Of a DNA stretch of 64,000 nucleotides, positions 56,338 to 64,000 are shown one piece after another (the first letter of the stretch is position 1; each line of letters begins with the position of its first letter). This stretch comes from Actinomycetota bacterium. GTDB lineage: Bacteria; Actinomycetota; Geothermincolia; Geothermincolales; RBG-13-55-18. The notes beneath the pieces are model-generated. The model saw only the letters and a program-made list of their open reading frames with translations, ran no database searches and was not told where the DNA came from. The DNA lies in NCBI GenBank assembly GCA_014360685.1, contig JACIXB010000016.1, forward strand, positions 60,263 through 124,262, given 5' to 3'. A program made the position numbers and the translations under genes.

Positions 56338-57201
56338 ATGGGAATGGGGATGGAGAATGGGGAAGCGGGCATGGCCGGGCTGATCACCTTCACCAGCGAT
56401 TTCGGCACCTCCGAGGAATGGGTGGGAGCGGTCAAGGGGGTCATCCTCTCCGTCAACCCCCGGGCGGTCATCGTGGATATCTCCCACCACATCCCGCCCT
56501 TCGACATCGGGAAAGGGGCCTTCGTCCTGGCCGCGGCCCTGCCCCACATGCCACGGGGGGTTCACCTGGCGGTGGTGGACCCCGGGGTGGGCACGCGGCG
56601 CCTGGCCGTGGTCCTCGAGTGCGCGCGCGGCGATTTCCTGGTGGGGCCGGACAACGGCCTGCTCCTCCCGGCCGCGGAACGGCTGGGGGGCGTAAGCCGG
56701 GCCTATTTCCTGGAGAACCGGGATTTCTTCCGCCACCCCGTGCACCCCACCTTCCACGCCCGGGACCTCTTCGCCCCGGTGGCCGCCCACCTCTCCCTGG
56801 GAGTGGACCCCTCGGAGATGGGGATGGCCATGGAGGTGGAGGACCTGGTGCCCGCTCCCTGGGGACGGGCCCGGGAGGGCGAGGGAGCCGTATACGCCTC
56901 GGTCATCGACGTGGACCGCTTCGGGTCCCTGCGCCTCAACGCCTACCCGGAGCAGGTGGAAAGACTCGGATACCAGCTCGGGGACCGGGTAATGGTGGGC
57001 ATCGGGGAGGGGGAGATGGAGGTCCTCCTGGTTTCCACCTTCGGGGAGGTGGAGGCGGGAACCCCCCTCCTCTTCGAGGATTCCTCGGGGGTCATGGCCC
57101 TGGGGATAAACGGGGGCAGCCTGGCCTCCCGCACCGGTTCCCGTCCCGGGGACGTGGTGATCATCTACGGCCCCGCCGACCGAGGCTTGGCCGGTGGATA
57201 G
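56338..57201 (+). CDS. S-adenosyl-L-methionine hydroxide adenosyltransferase (DUF62)
   Basis: A 287-residue member of the chlorinase/fluorinase fold family. ITFTSDFGTSEEWVGAVKGV at the N-terminus, VDPGVGTRR and GPDNGLL are the diagnostic motifs of the hydroxide-using enzymes, which split SAM to adenosine and methionine. Several ATGs cluster at 56338-56371; the last (MAGLITFTSDFG) fits the core fold best, but the first is closest to the upstream GGCGTGACTGAGAGG. It forms a short operon with yjbQ. Confidence 0.88.
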   Translation: MGMGMENGEAGMAGLITFTSDFGTSEEWVGAVKGVILSVNPRAVIVDISHHIPPFDIGKGAFVLAAALPHMPRGVHLAVVDPGVGTRRLAVVLECARGDFLVGPDNGLLLPAAERLGGVSRAYFLENRDFFRHPVHPTFHARDLFAPVAAHLSLGVDPSEMGMAMEVEDLVPAPWGRAREGEGAVYASVIDVDRFGSLRLNAYPEQVERLGYQLGDRVMVGIGEGEMEVLLVSTFGEVEAGTPLLFEDSSGVMALGINGGSLASRTGSRPGDVVIIYGPADRGLAGG

Positions 57202-57393
57202 GTTCCGCCGCCTTTCGGGACTTGGGAAATGATGTGCAAGCACGAACCAGTTCCCCGAGGCGGGCGCGGTAAGGTCGACCGGGGATCGGCCGTTTAGCGC
57301 GTCGATATCCGCCGCGGGTCGCGGAAATCCAGGGTCCCGTCCGGGGAATGGATGGAAGAGAGTGGCACGAGACGGGTAAGGAGGTTGCGAATC

Positions 57394-57591
57394 ATGGCCC
57401 AGGAATGCAAGAACCACCGGTCCAACCTGGAGATGTGCAACTGCACTTACGAGCCCTGCTCCCGCAAGGGCTACTGCTGCGAGTGCCTCCATTACCACCG
57501 CCGCAACGGGGAGCTCCCCGCCTGCTTCTTCCCTCCCGAGGTGGAGAGGACCTACGACCGCTCCGTGGCCCGTTTCCTTAAGAGCCGCTGA
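57394..57591 (+). CDS. Small cysteine-rich protein (DUF6485-like)
   Basis: A 65-residue protein with seven or more Cys in the first 50 residues: [18 protein letters not shown] and [19 protein letters not shown]. The CxY..CxRKGxCCEC pattern and PACFFP match DUF6485-type proteins, presumed zinc or Fe-S binding, of unknown role. TAAGGAGG lies 8 nt before ATG 57394, which is preferred to the in-frame ATG at 57352. It is 190 bp downstream of the SAM hydrolase gene. Confidence 0.85.
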   Translation: MAQECKNHRSNLEMCNCTYEPCSRKGYCCECLHYHRRNGELPACFFPPEVERTYDRSVARFLKSR

Positions 57592-58106
57592 GCCCGCCGC
57601 GTCCCACGAGGACGACGGGGCCGGAAAGGTTGGTCCGCCCGGACGATCGGAAGGAGCCGGGCGAGGTTTTTTCTTCCCCCGCCCACCGAGCCGTCACGTC
57701 CTTGAAGGCCGGGCGTGCGGCGCAGTAGCACGGGGTCTTGTCCCTCCCCCCTCAACCGTGGTCCATCGGGGGGCATGGTATGAACGGCTACGATCCACGC
57801 CCCACGAACCGGCGCCTATCAATGGATCATTAGGGAGCTCCACCTTACTGCATGATCGCCGGGGATTCCCGGTCGGCGAGGGGAGAGGGAGCCCCTTCCC
57901 CAAGGGCCGGAGGCGAGGGACCTGATAGGCCGGATCGACGGGGGCGATCCAATGAATCGGGTTGTGCCGTATCCACAGGATTTTTATCGCCGCCCCCATG
58001 GATTCCCTGCGTGAGTCCGGAGATCGGGTGATGCCTTTTAGGCGGGAGCTCAAGTTAAAAACCTTTATTTACCGATACATATTCCAGGTTGCGAAAGGAG
58101 GGAGCC
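57592..58106. other. Intergenic region before a mini-ORF
   Basis: 515 bp without a supported gene. Several short G-rich inverted repeats but no terminator. AT-rich sequence at 58050-58085 (TTAAAAACC, CATATTCC) may be a weak promoter for the mini-ORF. Confidence 0.35.
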
Positions 58107-58202
58107 ATGACGAAAAAGGTCGCCGCTCTTGGGGCGGCGGCCTTGTATTTAACTACCGGCCGGCGCGCGGTGGCCCGGGGCTCGAGGCATGCGGCGCGAT
58201 AG
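58107..58202 (+). CDS. Possible 31-residue protein
   Basis: A short frame with an unusually good ribosome-binding site (GAAAGGAGGGAGCC before ATG). It encodes MTKKVAALGAAALYLTTGRR followed by AVARGSRHAAR: a short hydrophobic segment flanked by basic residues, as in small membrane-associated peptides. No family is known to me. The 255-bp stretch from its end to the next start has no other gene. Comparative conservation is required before accepting it. Confidence 0.35.
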   Translation: MTKKVAALGAAALYLTTGRRAVARGSRHAAR

Positions 58203-58457
58203 GCCACAGGGCGGACCCACGGGCGGAAGCGCGCGGCTTGGAGTTCTTTTCCCCTCCTTTAAGCGAGGGGATCGTGACCCGATTCCGGGACCTTCCGCGG
58301 AATGGGCATTGGAGGGGCAAGTCCGGCCGCATGGGGAGGTAAAGGGATCGGCGGGGAAAGGGATGAGGGCCTGAGAGGGGGGATGCCATGGGCTGCACGA
58401 GGGTTTGGGTTCCCACGGTTTTTATTTTCACCTACCACGAGGAAGGCGAAGGTGGTG

Positions 58458-60047
58458 ATGGATATGAGGGGGAGCGTTAGGGTCGGGGTTCTCCTGCTCG
58501 CGTCTTTGTTGTGCTTGTTCATGGTGCCGGCTACCACCGTCCACGGGGCACCCGGGGATTTCCGCGCCGCCTGCGGCACCAGCGGGTGGTATTTCGCGGA
58601 GGGTTTCACGGGGGGCGATTTCGACACCTGGATCCTCATCCAGAACCCCAACCAGGAGGATACCGTTGCCACCCTGCGTTTCTTCACCCCGGCGGGAGAA
58701 CTCCAGCCACTTGAGGTCCCCCTTGGCGGGGAGACCCGGACCACCGTCTACCTGAACGGCCTGCCGGAGCTGGAGGCCGGATGCGAGGTGGCCACGGAGG
58801 TCAGGGTGGAGGGGAGCGGCATCGTGGCCGAACGGGCCATGTACTTCAACTACGGAGGCCGGCGCGCCGGGGGACACTGCTCCATCGGGGCTTCCGGTCC
58901 GGCGAGCACCTGGTATCTCCCGGAGGGTTACACCGGGGGCGAGTTCGACACCTACGTGCTGCTCATGAACCCCGGGGACGAGGATGCCGATGGTGTGTGG
59001 TTGAAGCTGATGAAGCCCGACGACGGCCGGTATTATCCCTTCAAGCTGGACGTACCGGCAGGCAGGCGGGTGACGGTTAAGCTGGACGACCTGGTGTGGA
59101 CGGAGGGTTCGGACAACTACATCGCCTCCACCTACCCACCTCCGCCGGGTTCGGATCCCCTGCAGGTCAGGTTCGATGACACCCCGGTGTCCACCTGGAT
59201 AATCTCTGGGAAACCCCTGGTGGCCGAACGGGCCATGTACTTCGAGTATTACGGGAAAGCCGGGGGCTCGTCCTCCATTGGGACCACCAGCCCGGCGCCC
59301 GTGTGGTACTTGCCGGAGGGTTACACCGGGGGGGACTTCGACACCTGGGTGATGGCCATGAACCCCAATTCCTACCCCGTGGACATCACCTACACCTTCT
59401 TCTCCAACCAACCGGGATCCGAACCGGTGAGCGTGACCCACGAGGGGGTGCCGGCCTATTCGCGGGACACCCTGTTCGTGGACCAGGTTCCCGGCTTGGA
59501 GGGCACCGACGTGTCCACCATGGTCAGGGCTTGCCCCTCCGGGGGGTGTTCCGGGGCCTCGTCGTCCGAAGATGCGGCCTGTATAGTGGCCGAGCGCACG
59601 GTGTATTTCCGCTACGAGGCGGCCGCCGACGGCGCCACCTCCATAGGCACGCCCTCGCTTTTCGGCCGCTGGTTCCTGGCCGAGGGCTACACGGGCGGGG
59701 GCTTCGACACCTACGTGCTGGTCATGAACCCCAACGACTGCTGGGTGAAGATCACCGCCACCTACATGACCCCGGAGGGCGCGGAGGTGGTGAAGGAGTA
59801 CCCCTGCCCGCCGCGTTACCGTTACACCATCAAGGTCGACGACCAAGACCCCTCCCTGGCCTCCGCGGACGTGTCCACCAGGATAGAGGCCGAGTACATG
59901 GAGGATCCGGGAGCGGAAGGCGCCGGTTGCCGCGAGGCTTACGCGGCCGGCGTGGCCGTGGAGCGGGCCATGTACTTCGTATACCGCAGTCCGGATACCG
60001 GGAAGGTCATGTCCGGGGGCACCTGCTCCATCGGTTTCGGGGAGTGA
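58458..60047 (+). CDS. Secreted protein with four ~125-residue repeats
   Basis: A 529-residue exported protein. The signal peptide (VLLLASLLCLFMVPATTVHG) is followed by four repeats, each opening W-Y/F-aromatic with EG(F/Y)TGG-FDTW/Y-(I/V)L-MNP and closing ERAMYF-Y then CSIG or SSIG. Openings occur near residues 40, 160, 287 and 412. Four beta-rich repeats of this size could build a beta-propeller or beta-solenoid surface protein. Similar WYFAEG repeats are, from memory, frequent in uncultured Actinobacteria. GAAGGTGGTG precedes ATG 58458. Function is unknown. Confidence 0.78.
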   Translation: MDMRGSVRVGVLLLASLLCLFMVPATTVHGAPGDFRAACGTSGWYFAEGFTGGDFDTWILIQNPNQEDTVATLRFFTPAGELQPLEVPLGGETRTTVYLNGLPELEAGCEVATEVRVEGSGIVAERAMYFNYGGRRAGGHCSIGASGPASTWYLPEGYTGGEFDTYVLLMNPGDEDADGVWLKLMKPDDGRYYPFKLDVPAGRRVTVKLDDLVWTEGSDNYIASTYPPPPGSDPLQVRFDDTPVSTWIISGKPLVAERAMYFEYYGKAGGSSSIGTTSPAPVWYLPEGYTGGDFDTWVMAMNPNSYPVDITYTFFSNQPGSEPVSVTHEGVPAYSRDTLFVDQVPGLEGTDVSTMVRACPSGGCSGASSSEDAACIVAERTVYFRYEAAADGATSIGTPSLFGRWFLAEGYTGGGFDTYVLVMNPNDCWVKITATYMTPEGAEVVKEYPCPPRYRYTIKVDDQDPSLASADVSTRIEAEYMEDPGAEGAGCREAYAAGVAVERAMYFVYRSPDTGKVMSGGTCSIGFGE

Positions 60048-60138
60048 GCCTCCCGCGGACGGAGGAACTTCGGGCGGAGCGGCCGCCGTTTGCCGCCCGT
60101 AGGTTGGAGGGGATGGGCGCTGGAAAGGAAGGGCGTTG

Positions 60139-60170
60139 GGAAGGCCGGCCGACGGCCGGCCTTCCTCTTT
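60139..60170 (+). terminator. Rho-independent terminator after the repeat protein
   Basis: GGAAGGCCGGCCG pairs with CGGCCGGCCTTCC around a single-base loop centre and is followed by TCTTTCC, about 90 nt after the stop. Confidence 0.7.
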
Positions 60171-60379
60171 CCTGCCATCCTCTCCGGCGGACTCAGGAGG
60201 TAAAAAGGTTTGCGCTACCGTACCGCGGGGATTGAGGTATGAACGTCATCCCCTGTAGGAGAGATCCGAGGTGGTCGATAATGGAAGGCTTTCCGGAGGA
60301 ACCGAAATAAGATATCCGGAATTAGTTTCAAGGAAGGGAGGCTCGAGGTCAGGAATGGGCACCGCATCATTAACGAGGT

Positions 60380-60560
60380 ATGAAACCCGGTGTATTACCG
60401 GGCCCTTTTCTGAATTTCCCGAGGTGGGGGTCCAAAAGCAGCGAACACCGAACGAAGAGCCTCTTTTATCAGCCCTCAAATCCATCGGCGGCACGGTTAG
60501 GCTTTTCTTCGCCCAGCTCCGGAAGAACGGGCCTCTTTTTTCAAGGGTCTGAAGTGAGGA
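60380..60560. repeat. Degenerate GGCC-CTTTT repeats in the pre-thiolase gap
   Basis: Three stretches of the form GGGCCYCTTTT (near 60400, 60458 and 60528) recur at 59-70 bp intervals; the last two share GAA-GAAC-flank and TCA after the T-run. A hairpin CCCGGT-GTATT-ACCGGG followed by CCCTTTT at 60386-60409 could terminate transcription. The rest of the 842-bp gap (60048-60889) holds no gene. Confidence 0.35.
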
Positions 60561-60703
60561 CAGGAAGGAACACAGTTCTATTTGGTGGCAATGGGTAAAA
60601 GGTCGCGATGGACCATACTTCCCCATACCATTATGAGAACCTGTATCCAATCAAGACCCGTTTAACTCCTCTGGGATTTGGGGGAGGAGCGTAAACAACA
60701 TTA

Positions 60704-60709
60704 TATAAT
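60704..60709 (+). promoter_or_regulatory. -10 box upstream of the thiolase gene
   Basis: TATAAT in an AT-rich island (ACATTATATAATATTGC), 180 nt before the thiolase start; no matching -35 hexamer is visible. Confidence 0.4.
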
Positions 60710-60889
60710 ATTGCAGATTGCGGACCGTCGCGGGCCGTGCGGCGCGGGGCGGAAAGGATCGCGTTGCCCGGGGGGAATCCACGGGCGAGGTGGCCCGGCA
60801 TCTCACACGGGGTTATTTCACGCCGGGTCATGGCGGCAGGGTTCACAGCATCTTATGTGGAAAGGCACCGAAGAAGGCAAGGAGGGAAA

Positions 60890-62068
60890 ATGGAGGAGGT
60901 CTACATCGTCAGCGGTTGCCGCACCCCCGTCGGCCGTTTCGGGGGAAGCCTCAAGGAGGTCATGCCCGCCGAGCTGGTGCGCATCGTCATAGGTGAGGCT
61001 CTCAAGAGGGCAGGCGTCCCTCCCGACCAGGTGGACGAGGTCATCTTCGGGCAGGTGGCCGTGCGCTACGACGAGCTGTGCATGCCGGCGCGCATGGGGT
61101 CCCTGAAGGCGGGGATCCCCTATACCGTGCCCTGCAACATGGTGGGGCGGGCCTGCGGGTCGGGGATGCAGGCGGTGGTGGACGCCGCGCGCTCCATAAA
61201 GCTGGGGGATTCCGGCGTGGTGGTGGCCGGGGGCGTGGAGAGCATGAGCAACATCCCCTTCTACAACGACGACCTGCGCTGGGGCCGGAGGATGCGCCAC
61301 AGCGTGATGAAGGATGGCCTCACGGACATCCTCACCGACCCCTACAACGGGCTGATCATGGGCCTCACGGCGGAGAACGTGGCCGAACGCTACGGGATAT
61401 CCCGGGAGGAGCAGGACGCCTACGCCCTGGAGAGCCAGCGCCGCGCCGCGGCGGCCATCTCCGCCGGGAAGTTCCGGGAGGAGATCGTCCCCGTGGAGGT
61501 CAAGACGCGCAAGGGGACGGTGGTCTTCGAGACCGACGAGCATCCCCTCCCCGACACCACCCTGGAGAAGCTGGCCGCCCTGAAGCCGGCCTTCAAGGAT
61601 GGCGGCACGGTGACCGCGGGCAACGCCTCGGGGATAAACGACGGCGCGGCCGCCCTGGTGGTCATGTCCGGGAGGAGGACGGAAGAGCTGGGCGTGAAGC
61701 CGCTGGCCCGCGTGGTCTCCTGGTCCTACGTGGGCGTGGACCCGGACATCATGGGCGTGGGCCCCATATACGCCATCCCCAAGGCCCTGGAGAAGGCGGG
61801 ACTAAAGCTGGAAGATATCGATGTCATCGAGCTCAACGAGGCCTTCGCCGCCCAGGCCGTGGCCTGCATCCGGGAGTTGGGCCTGGACATGGAGAAGACC
61901 AACATCTACGGCAGCGGCATCGCCCTGGGCCATCCGGTTGGCTGCACCGGGGCGCGCATCCTGGTGACCCTGATGACCGCCCTGAAGGACCGGGACGGCA
62001 GGTACGGGCTGGGTTCCCTCTGCTGCGGGGGCGGCCAAGGCATCGCCATGGTCATCGAGAGGCTTTGA
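60890..62068 (+). CDS. Acetyl-CoA C-acetyltransferase (thiolase)
   Basis: A 392-residue thiolase. The nucleophilic C89 is in [11 protein letters not shown], the second active-site His in [12 protein letters not shown], and the base Cys in [20 protein letters not shown] is the usual NEAF motif. It condenses or cleaves acetoacetyl-CoA/3-ketoacyl-CoA. ATG 60890 follows AAGGAGGGAAA; frames extending further upstream are non-coding. It lies alone, not with other beta-oxidation genes, although an acyl-CoA dehydrogenase is 10 kb away. Confidence 0.94.
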   Translation: MEEVYIVSGCRTPVGRFGGSLKEVMPAELVRIVIGEALKRAGVPPDQVDEVIFGQVAVRYDELCMPARMGSLKAGIPYTVPCNMVGRACGSGMQAVVDAARSIKLGDSGVVVAGGVESMSNIPFYNDDLRWGRRMRHSVMKDGLTDILTDPYNGLIMGLTAENVAERYGISREEQDAYALESQRRAAAAISAGKFREEIVPVEVKTRKGTVVFETDEHPLPDTTLEKLAALKPAFKDGGTVTAGNASGINDGAAALVVMSGRRTEELGVKPLARVVSWSYVGVDPDIMGVGPIYAIPKALEKAGLKLEDIDVIELNEAFAAQAVACIRELGLDMEKTNIYGSGIALGHPVGCTGARILVTLMTALKDRDGRYGLGSLCCGGGQGIAMVIERL

Positions 62069-62527
62069 CGGCCCCCGGGCCGATGCGTCCCGGCCGTGGC
62101 CATATGCCTGGGACGATGGTCGCGGCCCGATATCCTTCCCGGCGATCGAGGCCGCCTCGGGGAAGGGTAAGGCGTTTTCGACCTTTCAGCGGGGTGAGCG
62201 GGATCACCGCGGTTGCCACGCCTTTGGGCGCATGCGGTGGCTGCCGTGTTCCGGGAGGGGATTTCCCGGTAAACTGCGGCTATTCAGGGGCTGGGGCCCG
62301 GAGACGGGATCGGGCATCGGGATTACGTGGGGGAGCGGAACCTGGGCCGCCTGGCGGAGGTGGTGCGAGATCATCTGGATTTGAGGCGGGCCTGTTCCCT
62401 CATGAGCCTGAGAAGGGGCGAAATAGGGGGACGGGCTCCATTTTAATGTCGTGCCCCGATTCAGGGTTAAGATTAGGATATCCCACCATGTTGAGGGTGG
62501 ACGCGCAAGGCGAAGCAGGAGCAAGGT
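62069..62527. other. Intergenic region before capA-like gene
   Basis: 459 bp with no supported gene; a GC-rich imperfect hairpin (GGCCCCCGGGCC) follows the thiolase stop. No clear promoter hexamers. Confidence 0.35.
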
Positions 62528-63700
62528 ATGAGCAGGTTGGTACAGGGGCGCCTGAAGAGGAATCTCGCCCGGCGGCAGGCGGCTTTCCTAACCCTACTGG
62601 GCCTCCTGGTGATCCTGTCCTCCGTTCTGGTATTCCTGGCCACGGCCCCGGGGAACGGCGGGGCGCCTCCGAGTGAGTTCGAAGCGGCGGTTGAGGCGGT
62701 GGAGGAGGCCGGGGCCGGGAGGCCGGAGACCGTGGGAACGGTAACCGTGGGGCTGGGCGGGGACGTGACCTTCGCCCTGGAGATGGCCCAGCTGGTGGAG
62801 GCCTACGGAACCTCCTATCCCTGGCGGAACCTGGGTGACCTCCTTCGGGAATACAGGTTCGTCCTGGTCAACCTGGAGGGACCCCTGTGCGGGTCCATGC
62901 ACGGGGTCAACGAAGAGCAGCCTTTTTACGCCATGCGCGGCGACGTCTCCTGTGCACCGTCCATGGCGGAAGCGGGAGTGGACGTCGTGTGCCTGGGAAA
63001 CGATCACGCCATGGATTTCGGTTCCCCGGGGCTGGAGGAGGCCCTGAACGTCCTCCGCATGGCGGGCATCGACACTGCCGGAGCCGGCTCTTCCCTAAAG
63101 GCCGCCACAGAGCCGGCCGTGCTCCGGGACGAGGAGGGAGGAGAGGTTGCAGTCCTCTCCTTTTCCGACGTGGGGCCGGCCTCCTACGCCGCGGGTGAGG
63201 GGCGGGCCGGCGTGGCTCCCGCGGAAAACACGGTGGTGGAGGAGGCCGTGCGCCGGGCGGCGGCGGAGTACCCTTACGTGGTGGTCTTCATGCATTGGGG
63301 AGAGATAGGATCCTCGGAGGTCACCGAGCGGCAGCGGGAACTGGCCTCCGTGTGTGCACGGGGCGGGGCCGACCTGGTGGTGGGTTGCCATCCCCACGTG
63401 GTGCAGGGCATGGAGGTGGTGGAGGGTATCCCGGTCTTCTATTCCCTGGGCAACCTGGTCTTCTACTCCCAGAGCGAGGAGGGGAGGCGGAGCATCTTTT
63501 TGGGCTGCCGCTTTGCGGATGGCCGCCTGGAGCGGCTGGAGGTCCTCCCGATCCTCATCGAGGCCGGAAGGCCGGCGCTCATGTCCGGCACGGCGGCCGA
63601 GGATTTCCTGCGCGCCTGGTCGGAGAGGTGCCCCGGTGTGGACCTGGCGCTGCGCGAGGCGGATGGAAGGACCTTCCTCCAGTGGACGCCCGCTCCCTGA
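62528..63700 (+). CDS. CapA-family metallophosphatase-like membrane-anchored protein
   Basis: A 390-residue protein with an N-terminal membrane anchor (AAFLTLLGLLVILSSVLVFLA) and an external PGA_cap/CapA domain of the calcineurin-like fold. Metal-site motifs GLGGDVTF, NLEGPL, LGNDHAMD, FMHWGEI and GCHPHVVQG are in order, with SLGN near the end. CapA proteins act in poly-gamma-glutamate synthesis or release, but many homologues occur without the capBC genes, which are absent here, so a cell-envelope hydrolase role is as likely. Confidence 0.88.
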   Translation: MSRLVQGRLKRNLARRQAAFLTLLGLLVILSSVLVFLATAPGNGGAPPSEFEAAVEAVEEAGAGRPETVGTVTVGLGGDVTFALEMAQLVEAYGTSYPWRNLGDLLREYRFVLVNLEGPLCGSMHGVNEEQPFYAMRGDVSCAPSMAEAGVDVVCLGNDHAMDFGSPGLEEALNVLRMAGIDTAGAGSSLKAATEPAVLRDEEGGEVAVLSFSDVGPASYAAGEGRAGVAPAENTVVEEAVRRAAAEYPYVVVFMHWGEIGSSEVTERQRELASVCARGGADLVVGCHPHVVQGMEVVEGIPVFYSLGNLVFYSQSEEGRRSIFLGCRFADGRLERLEVLPILIEAGRPALMSGTAAEDFLRAWSERCPGVDLALREADGRTFLQWTPAP

Positions 63701-63749
63701 CCCCGGCAGGCGGACAGGCCCGTCGCCGGCCGTTGGAGGTTGAGTCCCC

Positions 63750-64000
63750 ATGAGATGGGAAAAGGAACGTTTCCACGTCATCCAGAGGGTACTCCGGGCG
63801 GTTCGGCGCTGGAAGATGTTCTCCCCCGGGGACCTGGTGGTGGCGGCGGTTTCCGGGGGGGTGGATTCCCTGGTCCTCCTGGACGTTCTGGCCCATGTCG
63901 CTCCCCGGGAGGGGGTATCCCTGCGCGTATTGCACGTCGATCACGGACTGCGCCCGGAGTCCTCCGGCGAGGCGGAGTACGTGAAGGGCGCGGCGCGGCA
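63750..64000 (+). CDS. tilS: tRNA(Ile)-lysidine synthetase, N-terminal part (cut by window end)
   Basis: The first 83 codons are visible: after 30 residues comes the PP-loop VAAVSGGVDSLVLLDVL, then LHVDHGLRPESSGEAEYV, the conserved HVDHGLR motif of TilS. The enzyme modifies C34 of tRNA-Ile(CAU) with lysine using ATP. GGAGGTTGAG precedes ATG 63750. The gene continues beyond base 64000; in many bacteria hpt and ftsH follow. Confidence 0.88.
   Translation, partial: MRWEKERFHVIQRVLRAVRRWKMFSPGDLVVAAVSGGVDSLVLLDVLAHVAPREGVSLRVLHVDHGLRPESSGEAEYVKGAAR

Overview
The window is a GC-rich, gene-dense bacterial chromosome segment. It has no 16S gene, so taxonomy is inferred. It carries a complete V/A-type ATPase operon, a membrane pyrophosphatase, four-subunit pyruvate:ferredoxin oxidoreductase, an archaeal-style topoisomerase I, a translin homologue, and multi-repeat secreted proteins. 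Together these suggest an anaerobic, possibly thermophilic, deep-branching actinobacterial lineage (Geothermincolia/OPB41-like). This is a moderate-confidence inference from gene content. No phage, integrase, intact insertion sequence or CRISPR-Cas locus was seen.

Layout. 1-8.6 kb: a truncated ADP-forming acyl-CoA synthetase, a P-type ATPase resembling the Na+/K+-ATPase subgroup, and four TrkA-like RCK genes (five RCK modules) without an adjacent channel. 9.0-18.1 kb: a nine-gene V-type ATPase operon in the Enterococcus hirae order ntpF-I-K-E-C-G-A-B-D. 18.7-21.3 kb: a GAF-GAF-PAS-SpoIIE phosphatase. 21.7-28.9 kb: a PaaK-like ligase convergent with an aminotransferase, translin, a DtxR-family regulator and a K+-dependent-type pyrophosphatase. 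29.3-38.9 kb: topoisomerase I, malate dehydrogenase, fumarase alpha and beta separated by an MFS exporter, then tmk-holB-ricT. 39.1-42.5 kb: porCDAB-type oxidoreductase. 42.5-48.1 kb: an inverted-repeat element, tRNA-Thr(CGT), and cell-surface genes: a WxL-like secreted protein, a DUF916-like protein split in two, a small exported protein, a PASTA lipoprotein with an in-frame TGA inside its zinc-ribbon tail, and lgt. 48.6-64 kb: a DUF6141-like membrane protein, acyl-CoA dehydrogenase, a receiver protein, 2-hydroxyacid dehydrogenase plus a ThDP enzyme, YjbQ, SAM hydroxide adenosyltransferase, DUF6485, a four-repeat secreted protein, thiolase, CapA and the start of tilS.

How the genes fit together. 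The left half is built around cation energetics: P-type ATPase, RCK gating proteins, V-ATPase with a Na+-type rotor signature, and pyrophosphatase. A palindromic AT-rich motif occurs both upstream of the V-ATPase operon and at the promoter of the DtxR-like gene that precedes the pyrophosphatase gene. The central part supplies TCA-branch and ferredoxin-linked carbon metabolism beside replication genes. The right half is richer in secreted proteins and long noncoding gaps (up to about 1.1 kb), some containing degenerate short tandem repeats.
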